This document shows, piece after piece, positions 1-5,122 of a stretch of 7,560 nt of DNA (positions are counted from its first letter, which is position 1; each line of letters starts with the position of its first letter). The stretch spans positions 1 through 7,560 of the forward strand of contig JADYZA010000172.1 in assembly GCA_020853375.1 (NCBI GenBank), in the 5' to 3' direction. A program made the position numbers and the translations under genes. The notes beneath the pieces were generated by a model. That model saw nothing but the letters and a program-made list of their open reading frames with translations. It searched no databases and was not told the DNA's origin. Source of the DNA: Verrucomicrobiota bacterium. GTDB lineage: Bacteria; Verrucomicrobiota; Kiritimatiellia; Kiritimatiellales; Tichowtungiaceae.

Positions 1-275
1 CTGAACGGACTTCATTTCGGCAGCATGACATCACCAACGGCTGGCCGGATGAAAAATACGACATCGTTTGTGCCAACATCTACTCATCGCTGCTGATCGA
101 CAACGCGGCAACGCTGTTGCGCGTGGCAGGAAAATACTTATTGCTGACTGGCATCCGCGAAATGGAACTCGACGGCGTGGCCGATACGTTTGTACAGCTG
201 GGCGGACGGGAGATTGTGCGCGACAGCGACAACGAGTGGGGCGGGTTAGTGATGCAGAAGTATGAACGCGGCTAG
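1..275 (+). CDS. prmA: Ribosomal protein L11 methyltransferase (PrmA), C-terminal part
   Basis: This reading frame is open from the window edge (first full codon at base 3) to the TAG at 273-275, giving about 90 residues of a C-terminus. It contains YDIVCANI followed by a run of the type SLLIDNAATLLRVAGKYLLLTGI, then a GG...DNEWGGLVMQK tail. In PrmA-type class I SAM-dependent methyltransferases the ANI tripeptide sits after the fourth strand, where N6-adenine methylases have NPPY. The following helix, the 'G.l.lsGI' strand and the W-G/A-x-L/M ending fit PrmA, which trimethylates ribosomal protein L11 in the cytoplasm. The SAM-binding glycine loop would lie upstream and is not visible. Another PrmA-like protein methyltransferase is possible. 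No clear terminator follows the stop, and the next gene is on the opposite strand. Confidence 0.75.
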   Translation, partial: ERTSFRQHDITNGWPDEKYDIVCANIYSSLLIDNAATLLRVAGKYLLLTGIREMELDGVADTFVQLGGREIVRDSDNEWGGLVMQKYERG

Positions 276-318
276 AGCGTTTTAGAGGAACTGTAGTCGC
301 GGGCGGCGACCGCGGAAT

Positions 319-342
319 AAAAAGTGCGTCCAGCGTCCGCAC
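319..342 (-). terminator. Possible rho-independent terminator of the XRE regulator gene
   Basis: Read on the - strand, a GTGCG/CGCAC stem (bases 342-338 and 328-324) with a 9-nt loop is followed at once by TTTTT (323-319), then ATT. It begins 29 bp after the TAG of the XRE gene. The stem is only 5 bp, although GC-rich, so termination may be partial. I saw no comparable T-tract hairpin for prmA on the + strand. Confidence 0.45.
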
Positions 343-371
343 CCACAGAAGAAAAAATTGTTCAATACGAT

Positions 372-626
372 CTAGGATTTGCACTTGCTGAAGGCGGTCG
401 CGAGTTCGCTGTAAACAGTCTTGGCATCCTGGCCGAGCGCGTTGCAGACCCAGAAAAATTCCACCACATCCAGCCGCCGCTCGCCGTTCTCAATCCGCCA
501 GACGAATGAATTTTCCCGATCCAGTTTCTCGGCAAGATCGCGCTGTGTCAGTCCGGCCTGTTCCCGCATCTGCGTCAGCTTTTTGAGCACGACACCGTAT
601 TCGTCTGAATGGATAGACTTCTTCAT
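372..626 (-). CDS. Small XRE-family helix-turn-helix transcriptional regulator
   Basis: An 84-residue stand-alone HTH_3/XRE (Cro/C1-like) DNA-binding protein, probably a cytoplasmic repressor. Residues about 13-70 form the domain. AGLTQRDLAEKL (24-35) gives helix 2 and the turn, ENSFVWRIENGERR (38-51) is the recognition helix and its flank, and LDVVEFFWVCNALG is the fifth helix. There is no sensor or toxin domain, and no partner gene next to it on this strand. The frame stays open a long way upstream, but those residues do not look like protein and no good upstream start exists, so MKKSI at 626 is chosen. No Shine-Dalgarno precedes that ATG, and a perfect 17-bp palindrome ends 2 bp before it, which suggests a leaderless or near-leaderless, autorepressed transcript. 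It is divergent from the four-gene cluster starting at 779 and may control it. The family call is firm and the targets are inferred. Confidence 0.88.
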   Translation of the reverse strand: MKKSIHSDEYGVVLKKLTQMREQAGLTQRDLAEKLDRENSFVWRIENGERRLDVVEFFWVCNALGQDAKTVYSELATAFSKCKS

Positions 627-628
627 CT

Positions 629-699
629 GACCGCATAATGCGGTCGCGGGTCTGAAATTCGCAAAATGCGGCCAAAAGTCTTGACCGCATAATGCGAGC
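629..699. promoter_or_regulatory. Triple palindromic operator array between the XRE gene and the lipoprotein cluster
   Basis: Three copies of the core CGCAWAATGCG lie at 632-642, 660-670 and 686-696, starting 28 and 26 bp apart. The first extends to a perfect 8+1+8 inverted repeat, GACCGCAT-A-ATGCGGTC (629-645). The second (657-673) keeps the right arm nearly intact, and the third (683-699) keeps the full left arm. Repeated palindromes in the divergent region beside an XRE gene are what is expected of autoregulatory operators, so XRE binding is inferred. The site nearest the regulator would cover its start region. The site nearest the lipoprotein cluster overlaps a weak + strand promoter candidate, TTGACC (681-686) and TAGTTT (704-709) with a 17-bp gap. 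Function is untested. Confidence 0.65.
635..664 (-). promoter_or_regulatory. Candidate promoter for the XRE regulator gene
   Basis: On the - strand, TTGCGA (664-659) and CATTAT (640-635) are separated by 18 bp, each matching the sigma-70 consensus at four of six bases. Transcription would start near 628-626, essentially at the ATG (626-624), giving a leaderless message. This agrees with the absence of a Shine-Dalgarno. The -10 lies inside the perfect operator palindrome and the -35 inside the second copy, so repressor binding would block the promoter directly. The match is moderate. Confidence 0.35.
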
Positions 700-778
700 A
701 GATTAGTTTCCCGAAAACAGCGGGGCGCAAGACTCTCAAAATTTGCGTGCAAACAGCCGGAACGAAAGGAAAGAGCAA

Positions 779-1981
779 ATGAAGTCGAAATACTCGTGTC
801 GTCTTGGACTCGTAATGGCCATTCTGGCGACAAGCGGGTGCGCGAACTTGAATAGTTCTCTAAGTACAGAGCAAAGGCCGAGTGAAATCTCGTTTGATAA
901 ATATGGGTTTGGAAAATATTTAACAGAACAAGAGCGAGCCGAATGGCAGCAGATGTTGATACCGGAGATAAAAGCAGCTTGCAAACCGCCATACGGAACC
1001 CTCTCATCGGCAACGGGCTGGCCCACTAATCGCGTTCGTATTTCGGCACAATCTCATTTTTATCTTACTGAAGAAGAGCGGGCCAACGTAATCGGAATAG
1101 TGTCATTCAACTCGTCATACTCCAACACCACTGCTTGCACCCCAGCAAATAGTAGTGGAGACGATTTTACGCAGCTGGTAAAGCTTGCTTACAACGCCGC
1201 TTCTTACACTCCGGCGAAGAGTGAGATGACGTATGTCTTTTTGCCCGGCTACATGTATGCGTGCTGGTACCCAGGCGATCCCAACGAAAATACTGTGCAG
1301 CCGATTCCCTACTCAGCGCTTTTAGATTCTCCGGTTTGGCTTGTTTCGGGTAAGCCCAACAACGACGGAGACATCTTCATCGATGCATTTTGTCTTTCGG
1401 CCGGAGCAGGTCGCAGGCTATCTAAATCTCTGGAAAACATAGAAAATATTTACGCAGTTAATAAAAAATTCATATATGCGCGAAATGCAAAAGTAAAAGA
1501 GGCCGCAAACGCGACGGAGCAAACAAACAAGCAAGACTCTGAGCGGAAGTTGGCGGAGCTAGAAAAGCAGGCCACGGCGATCCTGCAAAAAAACCAACAA
1601 GCTAATCAAAAAAATATTTCGATAAAGGGAATCTACATCGGCATGCCGATAATCGAAGCCGAAACACTTTTGCGCTATTACCTAAATACAACGAATGAAG
1701 ATATGGAAAAAAACTGGCTTGATCGTGTTCTGCTAGAAGAAAAAGACGGGCGACTGACATCGTTTGAGACGGATAGAGGAATTATGATGTTGCTGTTCAG
1801 GTCTTTTTCAATCACTGGCGAAGAACTATCACAACAATTGGCCGATAAATACGCGATCAGGCTGGAGGTTGATGCCTACGGAAAAAGTTGGCAGTACCGC
1901 GATACAAAAAAAGGAATAAAAATCCAAATCGGCGGAGACGGGGCGGTGCGAATGGAGCAAATTATAGCCCTCATCGAATAA
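779..1981 (+). CDS. Predicted lipoprotein, 400 residues, with coiled coil and separate C-terminal domain; function unknown
   Basis: I do not recognise this protein. The ATG at 779 is chosen because AAAGGAAAGAG lies just upstream and the product then starts with a lipoprotein signal: MKSKYS, a hydrophobic run (about 9-18), and TSGC with Cys21 as the likely lipidated residue. The -3 residue is Thr rather than the usual Leu, a mild departure. Residues 22-205 form a Cys-containing region rich in aromatic residues and Asn/Ser. About 213-275 is a Lys/Glu/Ala/Gln-rich, probably coiled-coil linker. About 280-400 is a second domain opening with GIYIGMPIIEAETLL, which resembles the start of small SmpA/BamE-like repeats, though weakly. 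The 3' half is visibly richer in A+T than the flanking housekeeping genes, which fits acquired DNA. It heads the four-gene cluster and is followed by the membrane-protein gene after 26 bp. An envelope location is inferred and the function is unknown. Confidence 0.72.
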   Translation: MKSKYSCRLGLVMAILATSGCANLNSSLSTEQRPSEISFDKYGFGKYLTEQERAEWQQMLIPEIKAACKPPYGTLSSATGWPTNRVRISAQSHFYLTEEERANVIGIVSFNSSYSNTTACTPANSSGDDFTQLVKLAYNAASYTPAKSEMTYVFLPGYMYACWYPGDPNENTVQPIPYSALLDSPVWLVSGKPNNDGDIFIDAFCLSAGAGRRLSKSLENIENIYAVNKKFIYARNAKVKEAANATEQTNKQDSERKLAELEKQATAILQKNQQANQKNISIKGIYIGMPIIEAETLLRYYLNTTNEDMEKNWLDRVLLEEKDGRLTSFETDRGIMMLLFRSFSITGEELSQQLADKYAIRLEVDAYGKSWQYRDTKKGIKIQIGGDGAVRMEQIIALIE

Positions 1982-2007
1982 TTTGAAATTTCGACAGGAG
2001 GCCACTC

Positions 2008-2217
2008 ATGGATAGCATAGTTCTAATTATCGTTCTCGCGACTAGCATCTGGGTTCTTGTTGATGCCAAGACGATTGGCGTTAAAAAAGGGCAACTCACT
2101 GGCGTCGCAAACATGGGGCCGTTCGGATGGTTTATCGTATGCTTGCTTCTATGGATTGTCGGACTTCCTTTCTATCTGGCCAAGCGAGGCGAGTTTAAAA
2201 AAATCAATGGTAAGTAA
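2008..2217 (+). CDS. Small two-helix membrane protein, function unknown
   Basis: A 69-residue protein with a hydrophobic N-terminal helix (about 3-19), a short hydrophilic loop (KTIGVKKGQLTG), a second helix (about 38-58, containing WFIVCLLLWIVGLPFYL) and a basic tail (KRGEFKKINGK). The Lys-rich tail suggests a cytoplasmic C-terminus. A textbook AGGAGG (1996-2001) lies 6 bp before the ATG, the strongest ribosome-binding site in the window. The pattern of a DAxxIGxxKG loop, then MGPxGWF, then a PxYLxKRG ending is, from memory, shared by many small conserved bacterial membrane proteins of unknown role, which I cannot verify here. It lies between a lipoprotein gene and a zinc-ribbon gene in the same orientation, so it is probably co-transcribed with them. 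Confidence 0.75.
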   Translation: MDSIVLIIVLATSIWVLVDAKTIGVKKGQLTGVANMGPFGWFIVCLLLWIVGLPFYLAKRGEFKKINGK

Positions 2218-2234
2218 TCGTCGGGAAACAATTA

Positions 2235-2447
2235 ATGAAAACATCAACAGCCGAAAAACATGGCTACAAATGTCCAAAATGTAAGTGTGAACTCGCGCAG
2301 GACAGAGCAGGTCGTGGGTTCGTCCGGCATAAAAGCAAAAGAGACGGCAAACCGTGTGACCTTGAGCTCGGACTATCGGATACATCGGCGAAGGTTGCCG
2401 GAAGCGTGGCAGAGGAGCGGTTGTTATCAAGAAAGGGAACAAAATGA
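2235..2447 (+). CDS. Small zinc-ribbon-like protein, function unknown
   Basis: A 70-residue, basic, probably cytoplasmic protein. CPKCKC gives Cys13, Cys16 and Cys18, followed by GRGFVRHK with His32 and then Cys41. This set could bind one zinc ion, with the His or the last Cys as third and fourth ligands. The tail (about 44-70) is charged and has no recognisable fold. The gene starts 17 bp after the membrane-protein gene, with only a weak GGGAAAC upstream of its ATG. Its TGA overlaps the next ATG as ATGA (2444-2447), so translation of the following lipoprotein is probably coupled to it. Zinc binding is inferred from residue spacing. A possible role is in nucleic-acid or protein contact, but nothing in the sequence fixes it. 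Confidence 0.68.
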   Translation: MKTSTAEKHGYKCPKCKCELAQDRAGRGFVRHKSKRDGKPCDLELGLSDTSAKVAGSVAEERLLSRKGTK

Positions 2448-2731
2448 AGCCAAGAAGTGTTTATATAGTGTTGTCGTTAGCGTTTGGCCTTTTGACGGGT
2501 TGCGGCGCCTCGACAGAGACGCTCGCGAAAGAGGTTCGAGCGAGCGTAGAAGAAACCTTTGCAAAAAATCCTGATTTGAAAGACGCACAGATTAAAACCT
2601 TCATGTTGGTGCACAAGGGCGGCAAGCAGTATGCCGGGGTGCTGGAGGGGGAGATAAATGGTGAGCCGCTGAATCTGAGCATAGATGTTACCTACGACGG
2701 GAAGGCTTTTATGTGGAAGATTGTGGAATAG
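2444..2731 (+). CDS. Small predicted lipoprotein, 95 residues
   Basis: The product begins MKPRS, then a hydrophobic segment ending in the canonical lipobox LTGC, with Cys20 the expected lipidated residue after signal peptidase II cleavage. The mature part (about 75 residues) has a helical start (STETLAKEVRASVEETFAKNP), then what looks like a small beta sheet: FMLVHKGGKQYAGVLEG, EPLNLSIDVTYDG, KAFMWKIVE. This resembles, from memory, small unassigned lipoproteins or domains with a 'Y.G.l....nG....l.V.v.YDG..f.W' pattern. The ATG overlaps the stop of the zinc-ribbon gene, and AAGGGA lies 6-7 bp upstream. It is the last gene of the cluster and is followed by a strong terminator. A role in the envelope is inferred; the target is unknown. 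Confidence 0.75.
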   Translation: MKPRSVYIVLSLAFGLLTGCGASTETLAKEVRASVEETFAKNPDLKDAQIKTFMLVHKGGKQYAGVLEGEINGEPLNLSIDVTYDGKAFMWKIVE

Positions 2732-2753
2732 GAACGCGCTAAAACGGTTCAAC

Positions 2754-2782
2754 AAAGCCCGTCCCGTTTTGGGGCGGGCTTT
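2754..2782. terminator. Bidirectional rho-independent terminator
   Basis: AAAGCCCGTCCC and GGGGCGGGCTTT form a 12-bp stem (one G-U pair) around a 5-nt loop. A-runs and T-runs on both sides make it usable in either direction. On the + strand it lies 22 bp after the last lipoprotein gene. On the - strand it lies 5 bp after the stop codon of the ribF remnant, as expected if it once served as a shared terminator between two convergent operons. Confidence 0.85.
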
Positions 2783-2787
2783 CTCGC

Positions 2788-2859
2788 TTACGAGAGCATG
2801 TTTCGAATCTGCGCGATGAGCGCTTCTTTGGTCGGGAAGGGTTCCACGTCGCGGATTTT
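2788..2859 (-). pseudogene. ribF: Remnant of the ribF 3' end
   Basis: Read on the - strand this encodes KIRDVEPFPTKEALIAQI followed by RNMLS and a TAA (2790-2788). The intact RibF has KIRDVEPFPSKEALIMQI at the matching place. Over 54 bp (2808-2861 against 4171-4224) I count 46 identical bases, and most differences are synonymous. Upstream of the KIR codons the similarity stops, and downstream the tail is shorter than that of the intact gene. There is no start codon or family N-terminus, so it is a fragment and not a gene. Its stop lies 5 bp from the bidirectional terminator, the arrangement expected of a native ribF end. The simplest reading is that the ATPase region was inserted between this old terminus and the present ribF. 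A partial duplication is the alternative. Confidence 0.75.
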
Positions 2860-2894
2860 TTCACCAGACAGGCTTTGATCGGCTGCTAAATTAC

Positions 2895-2929
2895 ATTGAA
2901 AATCCGGTTTACAAAACCGGATTTTCAAT
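2895..2929. repeat. Perfect 16-bp inverted repeat before the ATPase gene
   Basis: ATTGAAAATCCGGTTT (2895-2910) is exactly complementary to AAACCGGATTTTCAAT (2914-2929), with a 3-nt ACA between. After one mismatch the pairing continues for two more bases. The repeat ends 12 bp before the ATPase ATG and would place the weak SD-like AGCAGG next to a strong mRNA hairpin. There is no T-run after it, so it is not a normal terminator. It may be an operator, a translational control hairpin or an end of the unit that brought the ATPase. Confidence 0.85.
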
Positions 2930-2941
2930 ATAGAAGCAGGC

Positions 2942-4099
2942 ATGATTGAGCGGAAAAAAGAACTGGCTGAGCTGGATGGTTTGTTGCAAAGGCATCGCGT
3001 TATCGGAATGATCGGCGCCCGGCAGGTTGGTAAATCAACCTTGGTCGAGGAATATCTAAAAACGGTTTCAGTGCCGTTTTATACCTTCGATCTGGAAAAT
3101 CCGGCAGATGCGGCACGGCTGGCGGAGCCGATGCTGGCGCTCAAAGAATTGCAGGGCATTGTGGTGATTGATGAGGTTCAACGTCATCCCGATCTTTTTC
3201 CTGTTTTGCGCGTACTTGCAGACCGCAAGCCGAACCCTGCCCGGTTTTTGATTCTAGGCAGTGCCTCGCCGGAGCTGCTTAAACAGAGTTCAGAGACACT
3301 GGCGGGCAGAATTTTCTATCATGAACTCGGCGGGTTTTCTTTGGAAGAGGTCGGTGTCGAAAATGCGGATAAACTTTGGTTCCGCGGCGGCCTGCCGCGG
3401 TCTTTTCTGGCGCGGTCGCAAAGAGAAAGCTTTGAGAACCGGACGGGATATGTCCGGACTTTTCTTGAAAAAGACCTTCCTCAATTAGGCATCAATGTGA
3501 GTGCGGCGACTATGAGGCGTTTTTGGACGATGCTGGCGCACTATCACGGACAGATATGGAACTCGTCGGAGCTGGCCCGCTCGTTCGGGGTCGCAGATAC
3601 AACCGTCAGAAATTATCTCGATCAGCTTACCTCTGCACTGGTTGTCCGGCAGCTTTCGCCGTGGCATGAGAATATTTCCAAGAGGCAGGTCAAGTCGCCT
3701 AAGGTCTATATTGCAGACAGCGGAATTTTTCATACTCTGCTCAACCTTCCCGAGCCGGCCGATTTGAATGCACATCCGAAATGCGGAGCGTCCTGGGAGG
3801 GTTTTGTGATAGATCAGGTTATTCGGCATTTAGGGGCGCGTCCGGAAGAATGCTTTTTCTGGGCAACTCATGCCGGAGCTGAACTTGATTTGCTGATTGT
3901 TCGCGGACGCAAGCGGTATGGATTTGAAATCAAGCGTACCACCGCACCCAAAACGACCTCTTCGATGAGGCATGCGCTTGAAGATTTGAAGCTGACACAA
4001 CTCGATGTTCTGCACGCCGGGGATCACACCTTCCAGATGACTGATAAAATCCGGGCGGTTTCTATTCAACGTCTTTTGCTGGATGTAGAACCGTTCTAA
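2942..4099 (+). CDS. AAA_14/DUF4143-family ATPase with PD-(D/E)XK-like C-terminus
   Basis: A 385-residue P-loop ATPase of the family usually annotated 'ATP-binding protein, AAA_14/DUF4143'. Walker A is GARQVGKST (25-33), Walker B is IVVIDE (73-78), and the sensor-1 region is LILGSAS (103-109), followed by LAGR (120-123). About 147-157 is FRGGLPRSFLA, typical of the DUF4143 join. About 206-237 (WNSSELARSFGVADTTVRNYLDQL and on) is a winged-helix-like segment. The C-terminal domain has Glu286 (WEGF), Asp316 (AELDLL) and Glu329-x-Lys331 (FEIKR), the arrangement of PD-(D/E)XK nucleases with all key residues present. Whether these proteins cut DNA is not established. No frameshift is seen and the length is normal. 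It is a lone gene behind a 16-bp hairpin and converges on ribF with an 18-bp gap. A ribF remnant on its far side marks it as a later arrival. Confidence 0.93.
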   Translation: MIERKKELAELDGLLQRHRVIGMIGARQVGKSTLVEEYLKTVSVPFYTFDLENPADAARLAEPMLALKELQGIVVIDEVQRHPDLFPVLRVLADRKPNPARFLILGSASPELLKQSSETLAGRIFYHELGGFSLEEVGVENADKLWFRGGLPRSFLARSQRESFENRTGYVRTFLEKDLPQLGINVSAATMRRFWTMLAHYHGQIWNSSELARSFGVADTTVRNYLDQLTSALVVRQLSPWHENISKRQVKSPKVYIADSGIFHTLLNLPEPADLNAHPKCGASWEGFVIDQVIRHLGARPEECFFWATHAGAELDLLIVRGRKRYGFEIKRTTAPKTTSSMRHALEDLKLTQLDVLHAGDHTFQMTDKIRAVSIQRLLLDVEPF

Positions 4100-4117
4100 G
4101 CCGGAGCTGGAAAAGCG

Positions 4118-5110
4118 TTAACTGGCTGTTGGTCCGAGTAGTGCGCGAATCTGGGTGACGTCTTTTCCGATCTGCATGATGAGCGCTTCTTTGGAAGGGA
4201 ATGGCTCAACGTCACGGATTTTTTGAACGAGGCAGATTTCGATCTGCTGTCCGTAGAGGTCACCGGTAAAATCGAGCAGGTAGGATTCAATGACCGGCTC
4301 GGAGTCGTTGAATGTTTTTCGTTCTCCGATGAAAACAGCGCTGGGAAAAGGTTTGAGGTCTGAGGTTTGAGGTTTGGAGCTTTCAGAAGTGGATTCCTGA
4401 CTCCTGATTCCTGATTCCTCAAGCCGCGTATACGCGGCATAAACGCCGGGAGCGGGAAGAAGTTCGTTTTCGGGTGCGATGTTGGCCGTCGGGAAGCCGA
4501 GTCCGCGGCCGATGCCGCGACCTTTGACGACGGTGCCGAAAATAGCGACGGGACGCCCAAGCATTTTTTCCGCCAGCGGAATATTTCCGGTTTGAACGGC
4601 CTTGCGGATGTGCGTGCTGGAAATCCGCTCGCCGTGGTAGAGAACCGGCGGAACGGCGGTTGCGGTGAGGTTATGCATTTTACAGAAGGTTTCCAATGTC
4701 TGGAATTTTCCGTCCGCTTTCCGGCCAAATGACCAGTCGATGCCGCAGACGATGCCGCTCAGGGTTGGCAGATTTTTCCAAAGGTTGGACAGAAACTCCT
4801 TGGGTTCAATCTGTGCGAAGGTTTTGTCGAAAGTGATTTCGATTACGCCGTGAACGCCTAGCGCCGCGAACTGACGCAGGCGGCAGGGTTGTGCGCTGAT
4901 CAGCGCCGGAGCTTTGTCGGGGCTGAGTATTTTGGCCGGATGCGGATGGAATGTGTATATCCATGCTTCGCCGCCGAGTTTCGTCGCCTGTTCGACGGCG
5001 GTGGAGATGACTTTCTGATGGCCGATGTGCACACCGTCGAAGCATCCCATCGCCAGAACGACAGGTTTGCCGCTTTTCGGAATCTCAGAAATGTTTCTGA
5101 TTGTGATCAC
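4118..5110 (-). CDS. ribF: Bifunctional riboflavin kinase / FAD synthetase
   Basis: Makes FMN from riboflavin and ATP, then FAD from FMN and ATP, in the cytoplasm. The N-terminal adenylyltransferase domain has GCFDGVHIGH (22-31), FHPHP (54-58) and ISSTHIRK (163-170). The C-terminal kinase domain has GRGLGFPTANI (201-211), PGVYA (221-225), GERKTF (262-267, where the family commonly has Pro-Thr-Phe) and the catalytic-type Glu275 in VIESYLLDF. Residues about 231-256 are an extra Ser/Gln/Lys/Pro-rich loop between two kinase strands, encoded by a heptamer repeat array. The total of 330 residues is slightly long. The start is GTG (5110-5108), the only one that keeps the whole N-terminus, yet no Shine-Dalgarno precedes it. 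It is the last gene of the infB-rbfA-truB-ribF cluster, 81 bp from truB with a large inverted repeat between. The C-terminal tail may have been replaced by recombination. Confidence 0.95.
   Translation of the reverse strand: MITIRNISEIPKSGKPVVLAMGCFDGVHIGHQKVISTAVEQATKLGGEAWIYTFHPHPAKILSPDKAPALISAQPCRLRQFAALGVHGVIEITFDKTFAQIEPKEFLSNLWKNLPTLSGIVCGIDWSFGRKADGKFQTLETFCKMHNLTATAVPPVLYHGERISSTHIRKAVQTGNIPLAEKMLGRPVAIFGTVVKGRGIGRGLGFPTANIAPENELLPAPGVYAAYTRLEESGIRSQESTSESSKPQTSDLKPFPSAVFIGERKTFNDSEPVIESYLLDFTGDLYGQQIEICLVQKIRDVEPFPSKEALIMQIGKDVTQIRALLGPTAS
4350..4419. repeat. Degenerate heptanucleotide array inside ribF
   Basis: Ten consecutive 7-bp units share one register. Four GGTYTGA-like units (4350-4377, the last ending in G) come first, then two divergent units (4378-4391), then four GAYTCCT units (4392-4419). 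Read on the coding strand they encode the extra loop of RibF, with a period of seven bases running through all three codon phases. A run of 70 bp is not a multiple of three, so flanking bases must make up the frame. The array looks like repeat DNA that entered a gene at a site where a loop is tolerated. Confidence 0.85.
4423..4438. repeat. 16-bp perfect palindrome beside the heptamer array in ribF
   Basis: GCCGCGTATACGCGGC is fully self-complementary and lies 3 bp from the last heptamer unit. It encodes part of the AAYTRL stretch after the conserved PGVY of RibF. It could be chance in a coding region, or a structure or target linked to the neighbouring repeat. Confidence 0.6.
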
Positions 5111-5122
5111 AGGAATAATTTA

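Noticed and set aside
296..314. GC-rich hairpin after prmA as its terminator
   Set aside because: Competing 5-bp stems are possible but no T-run follows on the + strand, so termination is not supported.
743..778. Upstream TTG start for the 400-residue lipoprotein
   Set aside because: It would add 12 charged residues before the signal peptide and spoil the lipoprotein signal. The ATG at 779 has its own purine-rich ribosome-binding site.
627..1013. Long N-terminal extension of the XRE reading frame on the - strand
   Set aside because: The extra residues are low in protein-like character, run through the operator region and overlap the start of the lipoprotein gene on the other strand. The HTH protein is complete from 626.
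2235..2447. Zinc-ribbon gene plus XRE gene as a toxin-antitoxin pair
   Set aside because: They are about 1.6 kb apart on opposite strands, and neither has a recognisable toxin fold.
4086..4098. TAGAAC-C-GTTCTA palindrome at the ATPase 3' end as a terminator
   Set aside because: A 1-nt loop cannot form a normal hairpin and there is no T-run. It also lies within the last codons of the gene.
4096..4728. 210-codon - strand frame overlapping ribF
   Set aside because: It is an out-of-frame shadow of ribF. The ribF frame carries all family motifs.
5102..5111. TGTGATCACA palindrome at the ribF start as a CRP/FNR-type site
   Set aside because: CRP sites need about 6 bp between the TGTGA and TCACA halves. 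Here there is none, and the site overlaps the first ribF codons.
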